This document shows, in pieces, positions 1 to 7,928 of a DNA stretch of 64,000 nt. Under the pieces are notes generated by a model. It was given only the letters and a program-made list of their open reading frames with translations. It searched no databases and was not told where the DNA came from. Positions within the stretch are counted from its first letter, which is position 1, and each line of letters begins with the position of its first letter. This DNA comes from Hymenobacter canadensis (GTDB taxonomy: Bacteria > Bacteroidota > Bacteroidia > Cytophagales > Hymenobacteraceae). The stretch spans positions 3,100,001 through 3,164,000 of the forward strand of contig NZ_CP114767.1 of NCBI RefSeq assembly GCF_027359925.1. Reading direction: 5' to 3'. A program made the position numbers and the translations under genes.

Positions 1-37
1 CCCGCCCCGCCACCGCGTTATTCCGACGCTACGCTGG

Positions 38-1120
38 ATGCTGCCGCTGCTGTGGATGCTGCTGGGCGCCGTGCCGGCCGGGCCGCCACCTAAGCCGCTG
101 CTGCTGCTGCCCGCGCCGCTCGGCATTCAGGCCACCACCTTCTCCGTTGCCGATGTGCGCGACGACCGGGCCGACCGTACCGCCGTGGCCTGGCTGCTGC
201 CGGTACCGGCCCGCCCAGGCGCTCCGGCTGGCCCCGCCCTCGCCACCGACCTGCAGGGCGGCGCCGCCGAGGCGTTGCGGCAGTTTGTTTGGAAAAGCCT
301 GCCGCGCACCACTGGTCAGAGGCCCATCGTCGTCCGGATAAAGGAGTTGCGCGTGCAGGAAACGGCCGCGCCGGGCGGGCAGGTGGAAGGCCGAGTGAGT
401 GTGCGGCTGGCCTTTGAGTGGCAGCGCCCCGACGGGCCGCCGCTGCTGCTGACCGAGTACCGCGGCGGCGCCCGCTACGGCCGCCCGCTGACCAGCCCGG
501 CCCTGGTGGAGCCCACGCTGCGCCAGACCCTGGCCGACGCCCTGCGCTACTTCAACGGCTGGATGACGCAGGCCGCCGACCACGACGTGCGACTCGCCAC
601 GGCCGTGCAGCCCACCTTCCGCCAGGACCAGCGCCAGACCGAGCCCGACACCCTATTCTACGACCCCACGCGCCCCTTGCGCTGGGCGGATTTCACGGGC
701 CGGCCACAGCCGGGCGAGTACGCGGCCACGGTGTTTCCGGGGTTTGCTTACCGGGGGCAGCCGCGGGTGGTGCGCGGGGTGGTGCAGCTGGGCCTCACGC
801 TGCAGGTGTTTGTGGTGCGCAGCAGCTCCTGGGTGGGGCCCGGCCAGCAAACGCCCTACAACCTCAACCACGAGCAGCGCCACTTCGATATCGTGCGGCT
901 GGTGACCGAGCGGTTCCGGCGCAAAGCCACCGCCGACAGCCTCACGGTGGAAGACTACAACAGCATCCTGCAACTGCAATACCTGAAGTCGTTCACCGAA
1001 ATGAACCGCCTGCAGGACCAGTATGACCTGGAAACCCGCCACGGCCAGGACGCCGCCACCCAGGAGCGCTGGAACCAGCGCATTGATGCCGAACTGCGTG
1101 GCTACGGCGTTATCCAATAA
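38..1120 (+). CDS. DUF922-like putative secreted Zn-peptidase
   Basis: Protein of about 360 residues with no certain function. It starts with a hydrophobic stretch (MLPLLWMLLGAVPAG) that looks like a signal or anchor. The C-terminal third carries HEQRHFDI at about residues 278-285, an H-E-x-x-H arrangement typical of the DUF922 class of predicted secreted zinc-dependent peptidases, preceded by RPLRWADFTG, which is also common in these proteins. The reading frame stays open to the left window edge, so the true start may lie outside the window and the entry may be 5' partial. It converges on the minus-strand lipoprotein at 1200-1856, with a 23-bp perfect hairpin between them. Family assignment rests on the HExxH motif and its surroundings; the substrate is unknown. 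Confidence 0.55.
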   Translation: MLPLLWMLLGAVPAGPPPKPLLLLPAPLGIQATTFSVADVRDDRADRTAVAWLLPVPARPGAPAGPALATDLQGGAAEALRQFVWKSLPRTTGQRPIVVRIKELRVQETAAPGGQVEGRVSVRLAFEWQRPDGPPLLLTEYRGGARYGRPLTSPALVEPTLRQTLADALRYFNGWMTQAADHDVRLATAVQPTFRQDQRQTEPDTLFYDPTRPLRWADFTGRPQPGEYAATVFPGFAYRGQPRVVRGVVQLGLTLQVFVVRSSSWVGPGQQTPYNLNHEQRHFDIVRLVTERFRRKATADSLTVEDYNSILQLQYLKSFTEMNRLQDQYDLETRHGQDAATQERWNQRIDAELRGYGVIQ

Positions 1121-1130
1121 CGGACGCTGG

Positions 1131-1189
1131 CTCCTGCCACGCAAAAGCCCCCGCACCAAACTGGTACGGGGGCTTTTGCGTGGCAGGAG
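1131..1189. terminator. Long perfect hairpin between convergent genes
   Basis: Two 23-nt arms (1131-1153 and 1167-1189) pair perfectly around a 13-nt loop that can itself fold (ACCA/TGGT). The core GCAAAAGCCCCCG/CGGGGGCTTTTGC also supplies short A and T runs. It sits 10 nt past the upstream stop and 10 nt before the end of the opposing gene, so it probably terminates both transcripts. Confidence 0.75.
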
Positions 1190-1199
1190 CCGCGGAGAG

Positions 1200-1856
1200 C
1201 TAGTCTTTCACTTTCACCTTGCCGTCGTCAGCGTCGCGCTTTACTTTAGTACCGTTGGAGTACTCGGTTTTCCGGTCGCCATCCTTATCGATTTTCACCG
1301 TGGTGCCGTTGGAATACACGATTTTGGTTTCGCCGTTTTTCTTCTTGTCGTACTTCACGACGCTGGGGCCCGTGCGGCGCGCCGGGGCGCTGCGGGGAGC
1401 TTCCTCCACCACGCGGGTTTCCGTTACGGTGTAGGGCGTGCCGGCGTAGTAGGTGCCGCGGTTCGACGAGTACGTGTTGTACTGGTTGGGGTCCGTAACG
1501 ATGGTGCGCACCTCGCGGTCCGTGTCGTCGTTCACCTGCCGGATGGCAGCGTAGCGGCCGGTGGTGTCAGCAGAATAGCTGGTTTCGATGTCGTTGAGGC
1601 GACGGCCGCGGGTGTAGTAGGTCTTCTCGATGCGCGTCACGACCACCGTATCCGTCAGCTTGAGGTCTTCGGCAATCCGGTTGGCGAGCTGGTCGGCGTC
1701 GGTGCGGTAGGTGGTGGTGTCCACGCTGTTGTTCACTACCACGGCCGTATCTGCCGAAGGAGTGGTGGCGGCATCAACGGCGGCAGGCTTATCCTGGGAG
1801 CAGGAAGCGGCCAGCAACGTGACAGCGGCCGAGACGAAAAGAAGGGTCTTGTGCAT
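1200..1856 (-). CDS. Lipoprotein with C-terminal YSNGT repeats
   Basis: Predicted lipoprotein of 218 residues. The N-terminus has a short hydrophobic segment ending in the lipobox LAASC (Cys19), so it is likely exported and lipidated. The middle is hydrophilic and rich in Thr, Asp, Arg and Tyr. The C-terminal end has two similar beta-type repeats, KIVYSNGTTVKIDKDGD and KTEYSNGTKVKRDADDG, suggesting a small beta-sheet or solenoid domain. No catalytic motif is visible and I do not recognise a named family. It converges with the DUF922-like gene to its left and is divergent from the GIN-domain gene to its right. Confidence 0.7.
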   Translation of the reverse strand: MHKTLLFVSAAVTLLAASCSQDKPAAVDAATTPSADTAVVVNNSVDTTTYRTDADQLANRIAEDLKLTDTVVVTRIEKTYYTRGRRLNDIETSYSADTTGRYAAIRQVNDDTDREVRTIVTDPNQYNTYSSNRGTYYAGTPYTVTETRVVEEAPRSAPARRTGPSVVKYDKKKNGETKIVYSNGTTVKIDKDGDRKTEYSNGTKVKRDADDGKVKVKD

Positions 1857-2086
1857 AAAAGAAAGATCAATGGAAACAGCATATAGCCCACTGGCTATAA
1901 TGGGGCCTGTTACGGCTGAGGTTGCGGCGAGGTTACGACCAAAGGTTGCGGCTGGGGTGATGGCAGGCCCGTTCGGCTGGGAGCCAATAAAAAACCGCCG
2001 CAGCCAGGCAACGCCTTAAGCAACTCCGGCATCTAGCCTCCTGTACGCTGTCGTTGTCTTCTTTTTCCCTTTACCCTCCCCTGCTC

Positions 2087-2755
2087 ATGCGCACTTTTTC
2101 CTGCTTTCGCTCTGTGGCCGTGGCCGCTGTTTTCAGTGTAGTTTCCGTAGCAGCCGCGCAGGCCCAGCAGCTGCGGGCCGTGGGCTCGTTCAACAAGCTG
2201 CAAGCCAGCGGAGCCTGCGACGTAGTGCTGGTGCAGGGCGCTACCACTGAGGTAAAAGTGCAGACCGAAAGCGACCTGGAAAAGTACATCGTGACGGAAG
2301 TGCAGAACGGCACGCTGCAGATCTACCGCGACAAAAAAGCGCCCAGCCAGCTGTTCAACAACAAGAAAGTGACGGTGTACGTGACCTGCCCGCGCCTGAC
2401 CGGCATCGAAACCAGCGGCGCCTCCGACATCAAAAGCACCTCCACGTTCACCGCCGACAACTTCACCATCCAGGCCAGCGGCGCTTCGGATGTGACGCTG
2501 CGCCTTGAAGCCAAAATGCTGACCGTGCGCGCTTCCGGTGCCTCCGACATCAAGCTGGCCGGCCGCGCCGAGCGCCAGCAGGTGCAGGTGAGCGGCAGCA
2601 GCGACTACCACGCCGCCGAGCTGCAAAGCCGCACCGCCGACGTGCAGGCCTCCGGCACTTCCGACGCCTCCGTTTTCGTGGAGGAAAGCCTGACCTCGCG
2701 CGCCTCCGGTGCCAGCGACGTGCGCAACAAAGGCAAAGCCCGCGTGACGCGCTAA
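2087..2755 (+). CDS. GIN-domain (DUF2807) secreted protein
   Basis: Secreted protein of 222 residues of the head-GIN domain family (DUF2807), typical of Bacteroidota envelopes and usually called putative auto-transporter adhesins, though the function is not established. The start at 2087 is chosen because it gives a clean signal peptide (MRTFSCFRSVAVAAVFS...AQAQ); an in-frame start 33 nt upstream only adds a non-signal tail. The mature part begins LRAVGSFNKLQASGACDVVL, the usual opening of the family. It then repeats an SGxSD motif six times at about 20-residue spacing (for example TSGASDIK, ASGASDVT, ASGTSDAS), as expected for a right-handed beta-helix. No binding partner can be read from the neighbours. 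Confidence 0.85.
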   Translation: MRTFSCFRSVAVAAVFSVVSVAAAQAQQLRAVGSFNKLQASGACDVVLVQGATTEVKVQTESDLEKYIVTEVQNGTLQIYRDKKAPSQLFNNKKVTVYVTCPRLTGIETSGASDIKSTSTFTADNFTIQASGASDVTLRLEAKMLTVRASGASDIKLAGRAERQQVQVSGSSDYHAAELQSRTADVQASGTSDASVFVEESLTSRASGASDVRNKGKARVTR

Positions 2756-2814
2756 GCCACCACGTACAAGAAACAGGGGCCAACAGCGCGTCTGACGCGT
2801 TGCCGGATCCGTTG

Positions 2815-2850
2815 CACAGGAGCGCGAACTTTGTAGTTCGCGCTCCTGTG
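2815..2850. terminator. 16-bp perfect hairpin after the GIN gene
   Basis: Arms 2815-2830 and 2835-2850 (CACAGGAGCGCGAACT and its complement) pair perfectly around the tetraloop TTGT. There is no T-tract, so it is either a Rho-independent-like terminator of the lineage's long-stem type or an mRNA 3' end stabiliser. Confidence 0.55.
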
Positions 2851-3022
2851 GCTTTCTGGGCAAACGTTGCCGCCGGCAATGTTGCCGCTGGCCGTATGTG
2901 GCGCAGGCAGGTCGGCAGCGGCTTTCGTAGCTTCGTGCCGCCAATGCGCCGGGCTGCAACCAGCCTGGTTGGCGCCGGCCGGCCGGCCCGATTTCAACTG
3001 GCTGCTCCCTGTTTTCTGTTAC

Positions 3023-3598
3023 ATGAACCACCGCCATTTCCTGTTGCACAAGCCGTTCGGCTACCTCAGCCAGTTTCGCAGCGAAGACGCCCGCGAGGCC
3101 CGCAAAAAGAAGTTTCTGGGCTTGCTGCACGACTTCCCCGAAGGCACCATGTCCATTGGCCGCCTCGACGAGCACAGCGAGGGCCTGCTCCTGCTCACCA
3201 CCGATGGCCGCGTGAGCGAGCGGGTGCGCCGCAAAGACGTGGAAAAGGAATACTACGCCCAGGTAGATGGCCTCATCACCGACGAAGCCGTGCGACGGCT
3301 GCAGCAGGGCGTGGAAATTAGCATCCCCGAAGGCAAGTACCTGACGCTGCCCTGCGCCGCGTTCCGCCTAGAGCAGGCGCCCGACCTGCCGCCCCGCACC
3401 CGCAAAATCCGCGACGACCGGCACGGCCCCACCAGCTGGGTCAGCATCACCGTGACGGAGGGCAAGAACCGCCAGGTGCGCAAAATGACCGCCGCCGCCG
3501 GCTTTCCCACGTTGCGGCTGGTGCGGGTGCGCATCGGCAGTATTGTGCTGGGCGGCCTGCAGCCCGGCGAAGTGCAGGAGGTAGGCGAACTGCTGTAA
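3023..3598 (+). CDS. rluE: RluE/RsuA-type rRNA pseudouridine synthase
   Basis: Cytoplasmic enzyme that isomerises a uridine in rRNA to pseudouridine; the length and lack of an S4 domain resemble RluE. The start at 3023 gives MNHRHFLLHKPFGYLSQF, with the HKPFG/YLSQ opening of the family. The catalytic-Asp motif GRLDEHSEGLLLLTTDG lies at about residues 46-62, followed by the EKEYYAQVDG strand and the C-terminal EGKNRQVRKMTAAAGFPTLR helix that contacts RNA. At 191 residues it matches RluE-type enzymes. The modified position cannot be told from sequence, so the symbol is tentative. It converges on the SDR gene to its right, with a bidirectional terminator between them. Confidence 0.85.
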   Translation: MNHRHFLLHKPFGYLSQFRSEDAREARKKKFLGLLHDFPEGTMSIGRLDEHSEGLLLLTTDGRVSERVRRKDVEKEYYAQVDGLITDEAVRRLQQGVEISIPEGKYLTLPCAAFRLEQAPDLPPRTRKIRDDRHGPTSWVSITVTEGKNRQVRKMTAAAGFPTLRLVRVRIGSIVLGGLQPGEVQEVGELL

Positions 3599-3628
3599 CA
3601 AACCGGTTTAGACTACAAACTCAGCACT

Positions 3629-3663
3629 AAAAAACCCATTTCCCGAAAGAGGAATGGGTTTTT
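3629..3663. terminator. Bidirectional intrinsic terminator
   Basis: An A-run, the stem AACCCATT/AATGGGTT with a C/G-rich loop region, and a T-run (AAAAAACCCATT ... AATGGGTTTTT) lie between the convergent rluE-like and SDR genes. It has the form of an intrinsic terminator on both strands. Confidence 0.8.
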
Positions 3664-3688
3664 AACTTTTTGCTCGTGCCTCGAGAAA

Positions 3689-4552
3689 CTAGGCATTCAC
3701 CACGCGGCCACCGTTGGGATGCAGCGTCTGGCCCGAGAAGTAAGAGCCGTCTTCGGATGCCAGAAACACGTAAGCCGGCGCCACTTCCGATGGCTGCCCG
3801 GCGCGGCCCATCGGCGTATCGCGGCCGAACACGGCCACTTTGAGCGCGCCCGCCGACGACGGGATGAACGGCGTCCAGATGGGGCCCGGCGCCACGGAGT
3901 TCACGCGGATGCCTTTGGAAGCCAGCTGCAGCGCCAGCGCCCGGGTGAAGGACGTAATGGCGCCTTTGGTGGAGGTGTAGTCGATCAGCTGCTCATTGCC
4001 GGCAAAGGCATTCACCGACGACGTGTTGATGATGGAGTCGCCTTCTTTGAGGTGTTCCAGCGCGGCCCGCGTGATGCGAAAGAACGACTTGATGTTCAGC
4101 TCGAAGATGGAATCCAGCTCCTCGTCCTTAATTTCGGTGAGGGAGTCGTGCCAGTTTTGCTCGGCGGCATTGTTTACCAGGATGTTGAGGCCACCCAACT
4201 CCTGCACGGTGCGGCGCACCACTTCGGCGCAGAAGGCAGGCTGCTTCAGGTCGCCGGGCAGCAGCACGCAGCGGCGGCCTTCGGCCTCCACCAGGCGCAG
4301 CACTTCCTCGGCGTCTTCCTGCTCGCGGGGCGTGTACACGATGGCGACGTGGGCACCCTCGCGGGCAAAGTGCACGGCCACGGCCCGCCCGATGCCGGAG
4401 TCGCCGCCCGTAATCAGAGCTACTTTGTCGCGCAGCTTGTTGGCGCCCTGGTATCCTTCGCGGATGTACTCGGGCTGGGGCGTCATTTTGGATTCCAGGC
4501 CCGGCTGCTCACTCTGGTGCTGGGGTGGAAAAAGGGATGGTTTATCTGACAT
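3689..4552 (-). CDS. SDR family oxidoreductase (YghA-like)
   Basis: Short-chain dehydrogenase/reductase of 287 residues. It has the NAD(P)-binding motif ITGGDSGIGRAVA (about residues 46-58), the NNAA motif, a catalytic Ser-Tyr-Lys set in NTSSVNAF and YTSTKGA, and the VAPGPIWTPFIPSS loop. The N-terminal extension with PQPEYIREGYQGANKLRDK is typical of the long SDRs related to E. coli YghA and Bacillus general-stress dehydrogenases. The substrate is not predictable. The start at 4552 (MSDKPSLFPPQ) is preferred over one 78 nt upstream whose translation lacks family features. The gene appears monocistronic. Confidence 0.85.
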   Translation of the reverse strand: MSDKPSLFPPQHQSEQPGLESKMTPQPEYIREGYQGANKLRDKVALITGGDSGIGRAVAVHFAREGAHVAIVYTPREQEDAEEVLRLVEAEGRRCVLLPGDLKQPAFCAEVVRRTVQELGGLNILVNNAAEQNWHDSLTEIKDEELDSIFELNIKSFFRITRAALEHLKEGDSIINTSSVNAFAGNEQLIDYTSTKGAITSFTRALALQLASKGIRVNSVAPGPIWTPFIPSSAGALKVAVFGRDTPMGRAGQPSEVAPAYVFLASEDGSYFSGQTLHPNGGRVVNA

Positions 4553-4947
4553 CGGAAAGGCTTTATACACGAATAATGAGCCTTTCCTAACGTCTACAGA
4601 GGCGGCGCAGTTACGGCCCGGCTTCCACAACCGGCGCCGGCTGCCGCCACCGTGTACCAGCGCCGGCTGGCCAAGCTGTATAATTTCCCACCGTGGGCCG
4701 CAACCGAAGCTGCCTCACCCTCCGTATCTTTGGCAATTCGCGGCCCCAACCGCGTGCTATTACGCAATTATTTTTATACCTTAACTGTAGCTCACCCGCC
4801 TGGCCTTAACAGCCTCTGCTGTTCGTGAGCCTATTTTGTGAACCATACGGGCTAAATATCGGTTTTTACCTATTATGTAGCTATCGTAACAGGGCTTTCA
4901 ACATCTCCACACCCGCCATTCGGCAATAATACCACCACATACCACGC
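4553..4947. other. Intergenic region with one promoter candidate
   Basis: This 395-bp divergent spacer has no coding sequence I can support. TATCTTTG at 4725-4732 on the plus strand fits the Bacteroidota -7 element TAnnTTTG, but I see no clear TTG about 19 nt upstream. If used, it would give the cold-shock gene a leader of roughly 210 nt; long leaders are known for cold-shock mRNAs in other bacteria. The part next to the SDR gene is GC-rich with small imperfect repeats (GCGCCGGCTG). Confidence 0.35.
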
Positions 4948-5418
4948 ATGGGCAAATCGCAGGCAACCTTCGGCAAGAAGGAAAATGAAAAGAAGCGGCT
5001 GAAGAAGCGCAACGAAAAAGCAGAGAAGAAAGAAGAGCGTCAGGCCAATGCTAAGAAAGGCCAGCCGCTTGACGAAATGCTCGCCTACGTAGACGAGAAC
5101 GGCAACATCACGTCCACGCCGCCGGATCCGACCAAGAAGAAAAAGGAAATCAAGGTGGAGGATATCCGCCTGGGGGCCATGCGCCAGGAAGATATGGAGC
5201 AGGAAGACCCGATCCGCAAGGGCCAGGTGACCTTCTTCAACGACTCCAAAGGCTACGGCTTCATCAAGGATTCGGTGACGCAGCAGAGCATCTTCGTGCA
5301 CGCCAACGGTCTGTCGAGCGGCACCACTATCAAAGAGAACGACAAAGTGAGCTTTGAGGTGGAAATGGGCCCGAAAGGCCCAAGCGCCTTCAACGTGAAA
5401 GTTGGCGGCGGCGAATAA
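4948..5418 (+). CDS. Cold-shock domain protein with Lys-rich N-terminus
   Basis: Nucleic-acid binding protein of 156 residues. The C-terminal half (about 90-155) is a cold-shock domain with GQVTFFNDSKGYGFI, containing the RNP1 motif KGYGFIKD, and the RNP2 motif SIFVHAN. The N-terminal 70 residues are very rich in Lys and Glu (KKENEKKRLKKRNEK and similar), probably helical and basic, an extension found in Bacteroidota CSD proteins and likely to strengthen RNA contact. It is probably a cytoplasmic RNA chaperone. It is followed by a 20-bp perfect hairpin shared with the convergent beta-barrel gene. Confidence 0.9.
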   Translation: MGKSQATFGKKENEKKRLKKRNEKAEKKEERQANAKKGQPLDEMLAYVDENGNITSTPPDPTKKKKEIKVEDIRLGAMRQEDMEQEDPIRKGQVTFFNDSKGYGFIKDSVTQQSIFVHANGLSSGTTIKENDKVSFEVEMGPKGPSAFNVKVGGGE

Positions 5419-5435
5419 GCCTCCGGTTTTCTACT

Positions 5436-5479
5436 ATGCCAAGCGGCCGCAGCTCTCCGGAGCTGCGGCCGCTTGGCAT
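5436..5479. terminator. 20-bp perfect hairpin between convergent genes
   Basis: Arms 5436-5455 and 5460-5479 (ATGCCAAGCGGCCGCAGCTC and complement) close on a TCCG tetraloop. There is no strong T-tract. It lies 17 nt past the cold-shock stop codon and 34 nt from the end of the opposing gene. Confidence 0.65.
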
Positions 5480-5513
5480 TTCGGGCAGAAGGGCAAATGG
5501 CAGCTCCGTAAGA

Positions 5514-6176
5514 TCAGGAACGCGGCCGCAACTGGTAACTGATGGAAGCCTGCACCGTCTGGCTGCGCAGGTCGCCGCTGTAGCTGGATAGCGCCGATTC
5601 TTTGGAGTTGAGCGATAGTAAGCCCGCCGTACCCCGCAACCCAATACCAAAACCCGATGGCAACTGCACGCCTAGCCCGGCGCATACGCCCACATCGAAG
5701 CGGCGGTAGCGGGCGGTAGCCGTACGGTCGATGTCCTTGTAGTAGGGGCCGGTGGTTCCGTAGAACTCGGTTCCGACTTCCCGCGAAGCCAGCTGCAGAC
5801 TGGCCTGGGGCCCGGCCTCCACATAGAAGCTGCCAAACCGGGCGCGCAGTAGCACGGGCAGGTGCAGGTAGCTTTGGCTGAGGCGGTAGTCGGCGGCGTA
5901 GCTAGGATCGGCAAAAACACTTTCCTGCAAACTCAACTGAGTGCGCTGGCGGCTGAACTGCAGCTCCGGCACCACCGAGAAGCGCGTGCCCAGCTTGTGT
6001 TCATAGAATACGCCCACTTGGTAGCCAGCTTTGGCGTCGGCGCTGGCCTGCTGACCCTGTTGTGGGGTTTTGGTGGCGATATATGTAGTATTGGCGCCGG
6101 CGCGCAGACCCAGCTGGGCGTAGGCGCTGCCGGCCAGCAGCAGCATGCCGCTTAGCAGTAGCAGTTTCATATCCAT
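5514..6176 (-). CDS. Outer-membrane beta-barrel protein (PorT-like)
   Basis: Secreted protein of 220 residues with signal peptide MDMKLLLLSGMLLLAGSAYAQ. The mature protein starts LGLRAGANTTYIATK and alternates polar and hydrophobic residues through eight or so predicted beta strands (GYQVGVFYEHKL, FSVVPELQFSRQRTQL, HLPVLLRARFGSFYVEAGPQASL, GIGLRGTAGLLSL, VQASISYQL), as in the small OmpA-like/PorT-type outer-membrane barrels of Bacteroidota. An ATG two codons in is an equally good start. No enzymatic motif is seen; a structural or porin role is an inference. Confidence 0.75.
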   Translation of the reverse strand: MDMKLLLLSGMLLLAGSAYAQLGLRAGANTTYIATKTPQQGQQASADAKAGYQVGVFYEHKLGTRFSVVPELQFSRQRTQLSLQESVFADPSYAADYRLSQSYLHLPVLLRARFGSFYVEAGPQASLQLASREVGTEFYGTTGPYYKDIDRTATARYRRFDVGVCAGLGVQLPSGFGIGLRGTAGLLSLNSKESALSSYSGDLRSQTVQASISYQLRPRS

Positions 6177-6338
6177 GGTAGGAAGGAGATAAAGTGGGGA
6201 TACTGTTTCCTACCAGAGCCTCGGAGGCGGCACCTAGGTTGCATGAGTGCCCCGGAATTGTGGCTGCGCCATTGAGCCCGGAAACTGTTCACCACAGATT
6301 GCTTTCTTTGGCCTGCGAACCTTCCTTTCCAGTGGCCT

Positions 6339-7820
6339 ATGTTTCTGCGGTGTGTGCTTTTATGGATGGCGCTGACGCTGGGCGCGGGCCGGCAGGTGGC
6401 GGCGCAGGCGTCCTACCTCACCCGCATCCCCGACCCTAAGACTCTAGGCCAGGCCTACGTCAGTGACACCGACCACCTGCTGCAGCCCGCCACCGTGCGC
6501 GACCTGAACGAGCTGCTGCGGGCCCTCGACCAAAGCCGCCGCGCCCACATCGACGTGGTCCTGACCCGCAGTATCGGGCAGGAGGTACCTAAGACGGCCG
6601 CCACGGCCCTGTTCAACCGCTGGCAGATCGGGGACCGGGAACTGCGCAACGGCCTGCTGCTGCTGTTGGTGCAGGACCAGCGCCGGGTGGAAATCGAAAC
6701 CGGCTATGGCCTCGAAGCCGACCTGCCCGACATTCTGTGCTTCCGCATTCAGCAGCGCTACATGGTGCCCTATCTGCGGCAGGGCCAGTACGATGCCGCC
6801 GTGCGCCAGGGCGTGGCCGCCCTGATCCGGCAGCTCACGACCGGCCGCCTGGAGCCGTCCGACTCGGTGGCCACTGCCTCTACAGACGATGCCCTGGCCC
6901 TGACCGACGACCCGACAGCCCCCGAAACTGCCATTTACGCCAGCCCCGACACCATAAATCCCAACGCCTGGACCACGGGCGAGGCCATTGGTATGGGAGT
7001 GGGGCTGGTGTTTTTGTTGGTGACGGGCGGGCTGCTGCTGTTCAACCTGAAGCCCACGACCGGCTTCCGCTGGGGGCTGGGGCTGGCCGTGGCGGCGGTG
7101 GTGGCGCTGTGGTTTGGCACCGTGCTGCTGGACCTGCCGGTGCCGGCCGGTGCCCTGCTTGTGCTGTGCTACGCGGTGCCGCTGCTGGGCGCGCACGCCT
7201 ATCTGTGGCAGGTGCAGCAGCGTCTGGCGGCCCTGGCCGGCCAGAGCCGCCACGCCCGCTACGTGTTTCTCAGCGAAGCCCTGCACGGCCTGGGGATGCT
7301 GCGCTACGTGTTTCCGCTGGGGCTGGTGTGGCTGTGGCCCCGGCAGCAGCGCCGCCTGGCCGACCTCCGCGACGAGCCTTACACCTGCCCCACCTGCGCC
7401 CACCCCATGCACCGCCTCGACGAAGCCCAGGACGACGCGGCCCTGCAGCCCGGCCAGGTAGCCGAGGAGCGGGTGGCCTCCGTGGACTACGACGCGTGGC
7501 AGTGCCCGACCTGCCAGCAGCAGCTACTCCTGCCCTACGCCAACCTCGCCACCGAAGCCAAGGCCTGCATCATGTGCCGCTACCACACCGCCCAGCCCCA
7601 GCCCGACGAGGTAATGGAGTCTGCTACCACGTCGCACGGCGGCTGGGGGTGGCATGTGTGGCACTGCGCTTTCTGCCAACACACCCAGCGCACCAAATAC
7701 ACCACCTCCCGCCTGTCGTCGTCGGGTAGCTCGTCGGGGTCTTCGGGGACGTCGGGGGGCTCCTGGTCGAGTAGCAGCGGCGGCAGCTCGGGCGGCGGCG
7801 GGGCCGGCAGCAGCTGGTAG
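6339..7820 (+). CDS. TPM-domain membrane protein with zinc ribbons
   Basis: Protein of 493 residues with a signal sequence (MFLRCVLLWMALTLGAGRQVAAQ), a TPM domain at about residues 38-170 (VSDTDHLLQPATVRDLNELL, HIDVVLTRSIGQ, NGLLLLLVQDQRRVEIETGYGLEADLPD), then three or more membrane segments between about 215 and 290. A cytoplasmic or intermembrane part holds four CxxC pairs (CPTC, CPTC, CIMC, CAFC), which look like zinc ribbons. The tail is Ser/Gly-rich (SSGSSSGSSGTSGG and onward), as in YgcG-type proteins. TPM domains are linked to phosphatase activity or to assembly and repair in membranes in other systems; here the role is unknown. It lies upstream of, and in line with, the VWA gene. Confidence 0.8.
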   Translation: MFLRCVLLWMALTLGAGRQVAAQASYLTRIPDPKTLGQAYVSDTDHLLQPATVRDLNELLRALDQSRRAHIDVVLTRSIGQEVPKTAATALFNRWQIGDRELRNGLLLLLVQDQRRVEIETGYGLEADLPDILCFRIQQRYMVPYLRQGQYDAAVRQGVAALIRQLTTGRLEPSDSVATASTDDALALTDDPTAPETAIYASPDTINPNAWTTGEAIGMGVGLVFLLVTGGLLLFNLKPTTGFRWGLGLAVAAVVALWFGTVLLDLPVPAGALLVLCYAVPLLGAHAYLWQVQQRLAALAGQSRHARYVFLSEALHGLGMLRYVFPLGLVWLWPRQQRRLADLRDEPYTCPTCAHPMHRLDEAQDDAALQPGQVAEERVASVDYDAWQCPTCQQQLLLPYANLATEAKACIMCRYHTAQPQPDEVMESATTSHGGWGWHVWHCAFCQHTQRTKYTTSRLSSSGSSSGSSGTSGGSWSSSSGGSSGGGGAGSSW

Positions 7821-7928
7821 CGGGACGGCTTTGCGGTGGCTTTTGGGGCACTTTCAGGTGGGGCGGTAAAGTCGTATGTTGCGCCGCTTTACGGGAGCGG
7901 CCTGGTGCTGCCCGTGCTTTATCGTGCT